This document shows, piece by piece, positions 1 to 6,319 of a stretch of 9,421 nucleotides of DNA. The translations under genes and the position numbers were made by a program. Below the pieces are notes generated by a model. It was not told the DNA's origin. It searched no databases and worked only from the letters and a program-made list of their open reading frames with translations. This DNA is from Candidatus Eiseniibacteriota bacterium (GTDB lineage: Bacteria; Joyebacterota; Joyebacteria; Joyebacterales; Joyebacteraceae), in assembly GCA_030639555.1 (NCBI GenBank), contig DAOWCM010000069.1, forward strand, positions 1 to 9,421, written 5' to 3'. Position 1 is the stretch's first letter. Each line of letters starts with the position of its first letter.

Positions 1-776
1 CCGGCGCTCTTCTCAGGCATCTCCGCGGGCAGGGTTCGCGGCTTCATCTCCGGGGCGTGGCCTTGGGCTCGCCGACACTGACGGCGCTCGAATCCGAGGC
101 GCGAGGCGCCGGCTACCTGCTCCACGCGAGACCGGGGCGCGTGTCTCCCTTCATCCGGATCGAGGGTTCGTGGGAAGACTACGTCGAGGGCCGCACTCGC
201 AAGGTCACACACGAGTGGGAGCGCAAGATGCGCAAGCTCGAGCGGGCCGGTGACGTCCGCGTCGTGTGCTTCGAGAGAGGAATGGACACGGCAGCTCTGA
301 CCGACCAGTTCATCGCCGTGGAGGGGAGGAGCTGGAAGGAGAGTGCCGGGACCTCGATCGGCGCTCGCGGCGTCGGGGACTTCTATCGGGAACTGTCTGC
401 AGCGCTCGCCGCAGCGGACTCCCTGCTGCCGTTCTGGCTCGAGCTGGACGGCCGCGTGATCGCGTTTCTGTACGGGGCAGTCCACAATGGGACGTACTAC
501 GCGATGAAGACGTCCTACGATGAAGGATTCTCCGGGTTGTCCCCTGGCGTGAGGTTGTTTCACGAAGCCGTCCGCCACACATTTGGCGCAGGGCTTGCAC
601 GTTTCGATTTCCTTGGCGAGCGGGCGCCCTGGAAGGACCGTTGGGCGAACGGATGGCTTGAGCACGTCAACGTCCGACTGTATCCTGACACGGTGAGCGG
701 TCGTGCCGCTCACCTGATCGACTCACGATTGAAGCCTCTCGTCCGCCGCGCGCGGGACCGGCGCGCGAGGCTCTGA
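1..776 (+). CDS. GNAT-family acyltransferase, FemAB/CelD (BioF2)-like, 5' end outside the window
   Basis: This looks like the C-terminal part of an Acetyltransf_6-type GNAT protein, a family often found in polysaccharide or lipid modification clusters. The frame is open from base 3 with no stop, so the gene begins upstream. A GTG at 57 is only an internal codon, because the residues before it read on smoothly and the family usually exceeds 300 residues (about 257 are visible). Family marks are a strand then charged helix (FIRIEGSWEDY followed by RKVTHEWERKMRKLERAG), the acyl-CoA binding core around FWLELDGRVIAFLYGAVHNG, KTSYDEGFSGLSPG, and near the end RFDFLGERAPWKDRW. It is cytoplasmic, with no membrane segment in the visible part. 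A flippase gene follows 34 nt later on the same strand, which suggests it modifies a surface glycan or its lipid-linked precursor. The substrate cannot be read from sequence. Confidence 0.85.
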   Translation, partial: GALLRHLRGQGSRLHLRGVALGSPTLTALESEARGAGYLLHARPGRVSPFIRIEGSWEDYVEGRTRKVTHEWERKMRKLERAGDVRVVCFERGMDTAALTDQFIAVEGRSWKESAGTSIGARGVGDFYRELSAALAAADSLLPFWLELDGRVIAFLYGAVHNGTYYAMKTSYDEGFSGLSPGVRLFHEAVRHTFGAGLARFDFLGERAPWKDRWANGWLEHVNVRLYPDTVSGRAAHLIDSRLKPLVRRARDRRARL

Positions 777-810
777 CCGGCGGGCCAGAGCTGTCTCACG
801 GGGAACGACT

Positions 811-2361
811 GTGACCGAAGAGAACCTGTCCGGGCTCATCCAGGACGAGCAGAAACAGTACCTCTCCAAGGTGACCAAGGAAGCCGGCTTCGCCTTCACC
901 GGCAAGGTCTTCGGTCTTCTGTTCGGGTTCGTCGCCCAGGTGATCTTCGCACGGCTCCTCGGCGCGGACATTCTCGGGGTGTTCGTCCTTGGGTGGACCG
1001 TGGTCAGCGGTATCACGATCCTGACGACTCTGGGTTTCGAGCAGAGCTTCGTCCGGTTCATATCGAAGTACCACTCGTCCGGCCGCCCCCGCGAGGCCAA
1101 GGCAGTGTTCCTGCTGGGCGTGCGCGTGAGCGTGGTTGCTGCCGCGATTGGCACCGTCATTGTAATCCTGCTTCGCACCCCGCTCGCGTACCGCGTTTTC
1201 CACGAGTACAGGTTGGAGCAGGTTCTCATCTGGATCGCGCTGGCGGTGATCCCCTTCAGCCTGATGCGTATTCTCGCAGGAGCCCTTCGCGCGCTCAAGG
1301 ACATCCGGAGCTTCATCATCGGCCTCGATGTGTCGCACCGGGTCTTCAGATTCGTGCTCTTCATCGCGCTCTACTACATGGGGCTCAGGCTCTACGGGAT
1401 CGTGGGCGCCACCATCGGCGCCACCTTTCTGTCAGCCGGCCTGCTGGCCTTCTTCCTGAGGCGCAGGGGCCCGTTCCTCTTCGACAGGACGATTGTTCCA
1501 GCGCCTGTTCCTAAGAAGAAGATCGTGACCTACTCCACCGCCATGCTGGCCGATTCGTTCGTGGCGTTCGCCATGCAGCACAGCGGACGCATCGTGCTGG
1601 GGATATTCCTGGCGTCGGCCGACGTCGGCGTCTACAACGTTGCCGCCCTGATGGGCACGCTCGTGACGTTCGTTCTGCTGTCGTTCAACACGATCTTCTC
1701 GCCGGTGATATCCGACCTCTACCATCGCGGTAGATTGGACCTTCTGCGGCCGCTGTTCGGCTCCGTGACTCGCTGGACCATCATCCTGTCGCTGCCGATC
1801 TACCTCTGGGTCGTGGTCGCGGGGGAGACGACGCTCGGCGTCTTCGGGCCGGAGTTCGTGCGCGGCTACGGCGCGCTACTTTTCTTGTCCACCGGAATGC
1901 TGGTTGCGATCAGCACTGGTCCGGTCGGCGTGGCCCTGGCCATGACCGGCTACCAGAAGTGGAACGTCTACAACGCCATCGCGCTTGCCGTGATCTCGGT
2001 CGGTCTGAACGTCGTCCTCGTGCCGAAGATGGGTGTCGCCGGCGCGGGGCTGGCGGCGGGGGCGGCGCAGGCACTTGTAAAGATAGCGCGGCTCGTCCAG
2101 GTGAGGTTCCTTCTGAAGATCACGCCGTACGACAGATCGACGCTGAAGGTTGCCGCGACCGTGGCCATCACGCTCGTGCTGGCCGTTCTGACACACAAGT
2201 ACGTTGTGATTCCACCGGGGGCCGTCTGGTCCGTCGTCGTCATGTTTGCCAGCCTGGCGGTGGTCGCTTCTCTGACCGTCGTGATGGGCGTCAAGGAAGA
2301 GGACAGGTTGGTTCTGGCGAGCGTGCTGCGCAGGATTCGCCGTTCGAGAGGGGGAGCGTAG
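811..2361 (+). CDS. Polysaccharide/oligosaccharide flippase, Wzx/MATE-like (MOP superfamily)
   Basis: This is an integral inner-membrane protein of 516 residues, a normal size for Wzx-type flippases that move lipid-linked glycan units across the membrane. The N-terminal segment has the usual pattern: a helix around residues 28-50 ending in FARLLGADILGVF, then the loop GFEQSFVRFISKYHSSG. Hydrophobic helices recur through the protein, at about 52-72, 98-121, 137-157, 178-190, 196-216, 243-292, 320-338, 352-372, 385-403, 408-424, 445-460 and 470-492. A basic loop RRRGPFLFDRT (217-227) separates the two halves. SFNTIFSPVISDLYHRG (291-307) is typical of the second half. The GTG start at 811 has a modest GGGGA site upstream. 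The stop lies one base before the next ATG, so translation of the small downstream gene is probably coupled. The transported substrate is unknown. Confidence 0.9.
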   Translation: MTEENLSGLIQDEQKQYLSKVTKEAGFAFTGKVFGLLFGFVAQVIFARLLGADILGVFVLGWTVVSGITILTTLGFEQSFVRFISKYHSSGRPREAKAVFLLGVRVSVVAAAIGTVIVILLRTPLAYRVFHEYRLEQVLIWIALAVIPFSLMRILAGALRALKDIRSFIIGLDVSHRVFRFVLFIALYYMGLRLYGIVGATIGATFLSAGLLAFFLRRRGPFLFDRTIVPAPVPKKKIVTYSTAMLADSFVAFAMQHSGRIVLGIFLASADVGVYNVAALMGTLVTFVLLSFNTIFSPVISDLYHRGRLDLLRPLFGSVTRWTIILSLPIYLWVVVAGETTLGVFGPEFVRGYGALLFLSTGMLVAISTGPVGVALAMTGYQKWNVYNAIALAVISVGLNVVLVPKMGVAGAGLAAGAAQALVKIARLVQVRFLLKITPYDRSTLKVAATVAITLVLAVLTHKYVVIPPGAVWSVVVMFASLAVVASLTVVMGVKEEDRLVLASVLRRIRRSRGGA

Positions 2362-2362
2362 G

Positions 2363-2566
2363 ATGACCACTCGCGGGGTCGAGATACCCGAGGAGATCTT
2401 CGTTGAGCTCGAGGACCTCCTCCCGAAGCTGGATATGAGTTCGGTCGACGAATGCGTCACGTTCATCCTGAAGGCGCTTCTGTCGGGCGAATTCGACGAC
2501 GACGAGCTGTCCAGCGAAGAAGAAGAGCAGATGAAGGAGCGCCTCGCGGATCTGGGCTACATGTAG
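2363..2566 (+). CDS. Small acidic ribbon-helix-helix-like protein ending in ERLADLGYM
   Basis: This is a 67-residue protein. Its first 40 residues fit a ribbon-helix-helix (CopG/Arc-like) layout: a short strand RGVEIP, helix 1 EEIFVELEDLLPKL, a turn, and helix 2 SSVDECVTFILKALLS. An acidic linker follows (GEFDDDELSSEEEE, 41-54), then the tail MKERLADLGYM. I count about 20 Asp/Glu and only 5 Lys/Arg. The strand that normally contacts DNA carries one Arg and one Glu, so DNA binding is doubtful. The ERLxxLGY tail resembles the end of many sulfatases and of small CopG-annotated proteins near sulfate or polysaccharide genes; this is from memory and was not searched. The ATG lies one base after the flippase stop, with GAGGGGGAG just upstream, so it is a genuine operon gene. 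Possible roles are a protein-protein adaptor for the next gene's enzyme, a regulator, or an antitoxin-like protein; no toxin gene is visible nearby. Confidence 0.8.
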   Translation: MTTRGVEIPEEIFVELEDLLPKLDMSSVDECVTFILKALLSGEFDDDELSSEEEEQMKERLADLGYM

Positions 2567-2648
2567 CCGTCACTCGGGGCCCGTGTGTGGCGTGTCCCGG
2601 CAGCCGGCTTCCGGGCCCTCCGCACCGTGTCCCTAAGGAGTCCAGGAA
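2567..2648 (+). other. 82-nt GC-rich spacer with alternative hairpins before the sulfatase-like gene
   Basis: The spacer separates the small acidic gene from the TTG-started sulfatase-fold gene. GGGCCC occurs at 2577-2582 and again at 2613-2618, so the two copies can pair around a 30-nt interior. CCCGG at 2596-2600 can instead pair with CCGGG at 2611-2615, which makes the two folds mutually exclusive. No poly-T run follows, so this is not a convincing terminator. It might modulate downstream expression, but in DNA this GC-rich some pairing is expected by chance. Confidence 0.3.
2635..2640 (+). promoter_or_regulatory. Shine-Dalgarno AAGGAG that fixes a TTG start
   Basis: AAGGAG lies 8 nt before the TTG at 2649. 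Translation from this TTG gives PSPNIILVTLDAMRAD, the normal N-terminal metal-binding strand of the sulfatase fold, so the rare start codon is well supported. Confidence 0.75.
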
Positions 2649-4109
2649 TTGCCCTCTCCGAACATCATCCTCGTCACGCTGGATGCGATGCGCGCCGACC
2701 TGTTGGGTCGGGAGCGCAACGGGCGCCTGCTTACGTCCAATCTCAGCGAGTTCGGGTCGGAGGGGCGCGTGTTCACGCGCGCGGTGGCCGCAGGGATCCC
2801 CACGTACTTCAGCTTCCCGCCGATGTTCCGCGGCGGTCTCGCGCTCGACGGGGGGAAGGTCATCGGGCTGCCTGTCGGGACGACCACCTTCGTCGAGGAG
2901 CTGTCCCGACGTGGCTACAGGACCGCGGCCGTCATCGCCTCCAACCCCTATTTGAGCCACTTCTATAGGTATGACGTCGGGTTCGACGTCTTCGACGATT
3001 TCTACGCGTCGGGCCTCGCGGGGCGCAGTCGGCGGGAGAGGCGCAGGTCCATGAGGCTCGTGAAGGGCGTCGCCGGCAAAGGCGCCACCGCTCGGCTCAG
3101 GCGCGCCAAGGCGAAGTACAACTATCTGCGCGAGTGCGCGAGGGGCGCCAACCCGGCTCTTCATGAGGGATCGCGCGCGGAGAAGGTGACCGAGAGGGGA
3201 CTGGCACTTGCGCGCGAGATGGACGGGGACCGACCGTTCTTCCTCTGGCTGCACTACATGGACGTGCACGGGTACTTCTACGCGACGCAGGCCGACCGTC
3301 GCGCCGTGATGGGCGCATCGACTCCGATCGGCGACGCGCGCATACGGTGGAACAGGTATCGCTACATCGACCGCTGGACGGGCCAGGTCATCCGCTCACA
3401 GGAGGAGCCTCCGGACAGAGATGTCGAGCATACGTCCGGTGACGAGGAGGTTCTCACCGGCTTCTACGAGGCCGCGATGCTCTATGCCGACAGGAGCATC
3501 GCTCCTCTGCTGGACTGGGTGAGGCGCTCCGGGAGGACCGTCACCGTCGTCACGGCCGACCACGGCGAGCAGTTCTACGATCACGGGAAGATCGGGCACG
3601 CCCCCGTCTCCGTCTACGAGGAACTCGCCCGCGTGCCGCTTATCGTCCACGGTCCCGGCGTCGAGTGGGGAGAAGTGAACGACTGGGTGTCGCATTCGTC
3701 GATCCCCGTGAGCATCCGCGAGGTCGCGGGGCTTCCGGGCGACGTGCAGCATGCCCCGAGCCTCCTCGCAGGCGCCCCGGGAGGCGAACCGGTCTTCACC
3801 GAGACCCTGCTCGGAGTGCGCGCACCGTTCCCCAGGCGCAGGTTCGACGAGCACACGCTTCTCCTCGCGTGCAGGCGGGGTCCCCACAAGTACGTCTGGC
3901 GGGAGGAAGACGGCGCAGAGCAGCTGTTCGATCTTGATTCTGACCCCGGAGAGAAGGAGAGCCTGATGGGACGGCCCGACGTCGCCGGTGTGGAAGCGGA
4001 GCTGAGAGCCGCCGTGCGCGGACGGGCCGCGCGCATCGGCGTCCTCGACGCCCGGGCGAAGCTCAGCGAAAGCGTGCGGAAGCTGGGCAGGTCGATGGAC
4101 ATCGGCTGA
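2649..4109 (+). CDS. Sulfatase-fold hydrolase/phosphotransferase (alkaline phosphatase superfamily), Thr-type active site
   Basis: This 486-residue protein has the sulfatase layout. It starts with the metal-binding strand PNIILVTLDAMRAD (D12 and D17), followed by AGIPTYFSFPPMF (49-60), which aligns with the CxPSR nucleophile region. Later come WLHYMDVHG (200-208), the metal-binding TADHGEQFYDHGKIGHA (302-318), YEELARVPLIVHGPG, and the C-terminal LFDLDSDPGEKESLMG. By alignment the nucleophile would be T52, not a Cys or Ser that could become formylglycine. Thr is the nucleophile in LtaS-type phosphotransferases, so a phospho-substrate is as likely as a sulfate ester. There is no signal peptide or membrane helix, implying a cytoplasmic or membrane-surface enzyme. 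Residues 126-165 form a basic insert with about 16 Arg/Lys and 2 Glu. The neighbouring flippase and GNAT genes point to surface-glycan metabolism. The fold is confident; the reaction is not. Confidence 0.85.
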   Translation: MPSPNIILVTLDAMRADLLGRERNGRLLTSNLSEFGSEGRVFTRAVAAGIPTYFSFPPMFRGGLALDGGKVIGLPVGTTTFVEELSRRGYRTAAVIASNPYLSHFYRYDVGFDVFDDFYASGLAGRSRRERRRSMRLVKGVAGKGATARLRRAKAKYNYLRECARGANPALHEGSRAEKVTERGLALAREMDGDRPFFLWLHYMDVHGYFYATQADRRAVMGASTPIGDARIRWNRYRYIDRWTGQVIRSQEEPPDRDVEHTSGDEEVLTGFYEAAMLYADRSIAPLLDWVRRSGRTVTVVTADHGEQFYDHGKIGHAPVSVYEELARVPLIVHGPGVEWGEVNDWVSHSSIPVSIREVAGLPGDVQHAPSLLAGAPGGEPVFTETLLGVRAPFPRRRFDEHTLLLACRRGPHKYVWREEDGAEQLFDLDSDPGEKESLMGRPDVAGVEAELRAAVRGRAARIGVLDARAKLSESVRKLGRSMDIG

Positions 4110-4149
4110 CCTCTCGCGCGGGGCAGCGCCCGCACGGGGGTAGTAGCGC
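4110..4149. terminator. Short convergent spacer with weak hairpins
   Basis: This 40-nt spacer lies between two converging genes. GGGC-AGC-GCCC at 4121-4131 is a small stem-loop, and AGTAG-CGC-CTACT, ending at about 4154, overlaps the stop codon of the minus-strand gene. Neither is followed by a T run. They may help end transcription from both sides, but the evidence is structural and weak. Confidence 0.25.
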
Positions 4150-4830
4150 CTACTGCGGGGGCGTGCCCTCCTCGTCGAAGTAGTCGAGTCTGTGGAGAGG
4201 CATGACCACGCTCGATGCGATGTTGGACAGGTGGAGCGATACTCTCTTCAGATAGCGCGCGAGTAGCGTCAGCAGCACGGCATCCCGCGTGGGGAGCTTG
4301 TCCTTCATCAGGTCGTCGATCATCGCGTCGCACTTCTTCGCGAGGTTGCGCGCGCCTTCCACGGCGCGGCAGGCAGTGTCCTTGTCGGAGTTGATGATAC
4401 CCGTGACGGTCGGTTCGAAGAGAGCCTCCCCCTCGGCGAGCAGCTCCCTGACTCGATCGCCGTATGACCCCCTGCCGGGAGGCGTCGTGGCCGCCTCGGC
4501 AACCTCGAGCAGGTTCTTGCAGATATCACCGACGCGCTCCGCGTCCTTGGTGATGCTCATGAGAATCAGTGAGATGGGCACGTCCGATCCCGGTGACACG
4601 GTCAGATGCGCCACGAGCTGCTTGCGGACCTTCCTCTGGAGATGATTGATCCGCTTGTCCGTCTCGTAGACTCCGTCGTGCGTCGCCTGCGTCATCTCCT
4701 TTCGTCCCGCCAGCACATCAGCGATCGGCCGATACATGTCGACCGCGTCGCCCAGCATCTCCTCCATTTCGGACCACATCTGGCCCAGCAACGGTCGTCG
4801 CCTCAGGGCCTCTATCAGTTCCTTGAACAT
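4150..4830 (-). CDS. PhoU-like phosphate-transport accessory protein
   Basis: This 226-residue, all-helical cytoplasmic protein has the PhoU pattern of two related three-helix bundles. The first half carries VYETDKRINHLQRKVRKQL (about 54-72) and the family signature KDAERVGDICKNLLEVAE (95-112), with the ExxxD-type acidic residues E98 and D102. In the second half the matching helix is ARYLKRVSLHLSNIASSVV (191-209). The acidic residues expected there are replaced by K195 and L199, so only one of the two metal-cluster motifs looks intact. It lies 12 nt after the Na+/Pi symporter, with TAGGAGG overlapping that gene's stop codon, so the two form an operon. Some Na/Pi transporters carry a fused PhoU domain; here it is a separate protein. 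The expected role is control of phosphate uptake by the symporter rather than of a Pst system, since none is visible here. Confidence 0.88.
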   Translation of the reverse strand: MFKELIEALRRRPLLGQMWSEMEEMLGDAVDMYRPIADVLAGRKEMTQATHDGVYETDKRINHLQRKVRKQLVAHLTVSPGSDVPISLILMSITKDAERVGDICKNLLEVAEAATTPPGRGSYGDRVRELLAEGEALFEPTVTGIINSDKDTACRAVEGARNLAKKCDAMIDDLMKDKLPTRDAVLLTLLARYLKRVSLHLSNIASSVVMPLHRLDYFDEEGTPPQ

Positions 4831-4842
4831 GGCGGCTGCCTC

Positions 4843-5952
4843 CTACAGGAGTTTGTCGATCAGTATGAGCACGCCTGGTACAGCATAGAACAAACCAATG
4901 ACAAAGAAAGCGGCCGTTTTCTTCGACCTGACCGCAGCGTCGGCGAGTCTCCTTGCAAGAAAGAGTGGGATTCGCCGGATGGGTTCATACGGATAGATGA
5001 TGAGAATGCCGGCGAGATTGAAGAGAAGATGAACGAGCGCAATCGAAAGCCCGCGCGAATCGCCCGCCAGCGACGCAAGAAGCGCCGTGACGGTCGTACC
5101 GATGTTCGCCCCGAGGGCCACGGGAAAGATCTTCTCCAGACGGACCACGCCCGCCCCGGCCAGGGGTACCAGCAGCGAGGTTGTCGCCGAGCTGCTCTGG
5201 ATGACGGCCGTGATGCCCGTCCCCATGGCCATGCCGGCAAGGCCGCTCTTGCCCATCAATCTGTCGATGACGATCTCTGCTCTGCCGAGCGCGAGCGCCT
5301 TTGTTATCTTCACAAGGACGTAGAGCGACGCCAGAAGCAGCAGGAGTCCGAGCAGCGCGACGAAGATCGCCGCGCGGTCTCCGGCCACGCTCTCGACCAG
5401 TCCTACGATTGCCCGGATCGCTGGCTTGACCGCCTGCTTCACGGGGCTGGCGAATGCGACGGCCTCTCCTCCGGTCAGGAATCCCGCCAGGTACAGAGCG
5501 GTTCGTCGGAGGAAGCCCGTGGCGAGCTCGAGAGGGAACAGGATCAGAACCGCCATGACGTTGAAGAAATCGTGCACGCTCGCGGCAGCGAACGCGCGCC
5601 GGAACTCCTCGTTCCGCGTGATGTGCCCCAGCGACACGATGGCGCAGGTGACCGTGGTCCCGATGTTGGCGCCCATGATGATGGGAACCGCGTTTTCTAT
5701 CGACAGCATGCCGGCCGCGACGAACCCGACGACCGTGGAAGTGGTCATGGAGGAACTCTGGACCATGCTGGTCGCGAGGATTCCGATGAAGAGGCCGACG
5801 AACGGATTGGACGTCGTGGCTATCAGCCGCTCTGAGAAGCCGGCGCCAAACATCTCGAACCCGGTTCCCAGCAGTTTGACGCTGATGAGAAACACGTAGA
5901 GCACGGCGATGACGCTCACCGCACGGGCAAGCGTCCTGAGCGGATGAGACAC
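4843..5952 (-). CDS. Na+/phosphate symporter, NptA/SLC34-like
   Basis: This inner-membrane protein takes up inorganic phosphate driven by sodium. Two inverted-repeat halves each carry the family hallmarks: SMVQSSSMTTSTVVG with GANIGTTVT in the first, and AVIQSSSATTSLLVP with GANIGTTVT in the second. From the chosen start the QSSS motifs fall near residues 65-68 and 252-255. Other hydrophobic helices include SVIAVLYVFLISVKLLG and AIFVALLGLLLLLASLYVL. The frame is open back to a TTG at 6135, but that TTG is the -35 box of a good promoter, so I chose the GTG at 5952. It has AGGTGAG just upstream and gives 369 residues, close to known NptA proteins. Another GTG at 5973 is possible. The PhoU-like gene follows immediately in the same operon. 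Confidence 0.9.
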   Translation of the reverse strand: MSHPLRTLARAVSVIAVLYVFLISVKLLGTGFEMFGAGFSERLIATTSNPFVGLFIGILATSMVQSSSMTTSTVVGFVAAGMLSIENAVPIIMGANIGTTVTCAIVSLGHITRNEEFRRAFAAASVHDFFNVMAVLILFPLELATGFLRRTALYLAGFLTGGEAVAFASPVKQAVKPAIRAIVGLVESVAGDRAAIFVALLGLLLLLASLYVLVKITKALALGRAEIVIDRLMGKSGLAGMAMGTGITAVIQSSSATTSLLVPLAGAGVVRLEKIFPVALGANIGTTVTALLASLAGDSRGLSIALVHLLFNLAGILIIYPYEPIRRIPLFLARRLADAAVRSKKTAAFFVIGLFYAVPGVLILIDKLL

Positions 5953-5955
5953 AGG

Positions 5956-5962
5956 CTCACCT
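5956..5962 (-). promoter_or_regulatory. Ribosome binding site AGGTGAG for the Na+/Pi symporter
   Basis: AGGTGAG lies three bases before the GTG at 5952. It matches the 3' part of the GGAGGTGA site used by the fumarase beta gene, at nearly the same spacing. The other in-frame start candidates upstream lack a comparable site, and this choice also removes an N-terminal stretch that does not resemble the family. Confidence 0.5.
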
Positions 5963-6107
5963 GGCGGATGCACGATGGCCGTCTTGACGGGCGCCGTCTC
6001 TGTGATTGCGGTGCTCCCAAGGAAGGTGCCACACCGTCTTCCGAGGTCGCTCGACTTAGCTTCCCTGGACACGGCATTAGACCCACGATCGGCGTCTTCG
6101 GCGCAGT

Positions 6108-6135
6108 AGTCTACCATCAGAGCTTGCTGTGTCAA
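6108..6135 (-). promoter_or_regulatory. Predicted sigma-70 promoter for the symporter-phoU operon
   Basis: Read on the minus strand, TTGACA (6135-6130) is a perfect -35 box and TAGACT (6113-6108) a fair -10 box, with a 16-nt spacer. Transcription would start near 6100, leaving a leader of about 150 nt before the GTG at 5952. The leader contains a bulged hairpin at 6021-6042 (arms GGAA/TTCC and GGTG/CACC). No clear PhoB box was seen. Confidence 0.6.
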
Positions 6136-6227
6136 GCGGCGAACCCTCGCCCCGGGGGCGTCACCGGCGAGAGTTCGACCCCGCGCCGGCCGAGGGCAGC
6201 GTCACCGCGCTCCGGCGGTCTTCACCT

Positions 6228-6257
6228 TTGACAGCGCCCCCTGGGGTGGGGTAGAAT
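6228..6257 (+). promoter_or_regulatory. Predicted sigma-70 promoter for the fumarase operon
   Basis: A perfect -35 box TTGACA (6228-6233) and a near-consensus -10 box TAGAAT (6252-6257) are separated by an 18-nt GC-rich spacer. Initiation would be near 6264, leaving a leader of about 56 nt before the ATG at 6320. Two such close matches in GC-rich DNA are unlikely to be chance. Confidence 0.75.
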
Positions 6258-6273
6258 CGCCTACGTTGGTTCA

Positions 6274-6287
6274 TTCGCCCGGGCGAA
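6274..6287. repeat. 14-bp perfect palindrome TTCGCCCGGGCGAA in the fumarase leader
   Basis: It lies about 10 nt after the predicted transcription start. As DNA it could be an operator for a dimeric regulator. As RNA it could fold as TTCGC/GCGAA with a CCGG loop. A competing pairing of GCCCG with CGGGC just downstream is also possible. Confidence 0.45.
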
Positions 6288-6307
6288 GCTCGGGCCGTCT
6301 TTACGTA

Positions 6308-6314
6308 GGGGAGG
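6308..6314 (+). promoter_or_regulatory. Ribosome binding site GGGGAGG for fumarase alpha
   Basis: GGGGAGG lies 5 nt before the ATG at 6320. This decides against the in-frame TTG at 6266, which falls at the predicted transcription start and has no ribosome site. Confidence 0.8.
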
Positions 6315-6319
6315 AACGC

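Larger units (their letters stand above)
5953..6319. other. Divergent intergenic control region between the phosphate and fumarase operons
   Basis: About 367 nt carry no convincing gene. Besides the two divergent promoters annotated separately, the region holds a small hairpin GGCGA-ACCC-TCGCC (6138-6151). A direct repeat GCGTCACCG sits at 6158-6166 and 6199-6207, 41 nt apart. A perfect 14-bp palindrome lies at 6274-6287. The section between the two -35 boxes is about 92 nt, enough for regulator binding. Confidence 0.6.

Noticed and set aside
57..776. GTG at 57 as the start of the GNAT gene
   Set aside because: The frame is open to the window edge, the codons before 57 read as plausible protein, and the family is usually longer; the gene is cut by the window.
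723..1364. Minus-strand frames opposite the flippase
   Set aside because: Low-complexity, Arg/Thr/Ser-rich translations with no motif, opposite a clear membrane protein.
2363..2566. Toxin-antitoxin module for the RHH-like gene
   Set aside because: No small toxin gene (RelE, MazF or PIN type) is adjacent; the flanking genes are a flippase and a sulfatase-fold enzyme.
2463..3269. 268-codon minus-strand frame opposite the small acidic and sulfatase-like genes
   Set aside because: Its composition is typical of antisense reading in GC-rich DNA, and the plus-strand genes have motifs and ribosome sites.
4606..5835. 409-codon open frame on the plus strand across the symporter
   Set aside because: It is a shadow of the symporter: composition dominated by Arg, Gln, Asp and His, no family resemblance, and it overlaps a gene with clear duplicated QSSS and GANIGTTVT motifs.
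6266..6319. TTG at 6266 as the fumarase alpha start
   Set aside because: It lies at the predicted transcription start, has no ribosome site, and adds residues not typical of the family; the ATG at 6320 has GGGGAGG.
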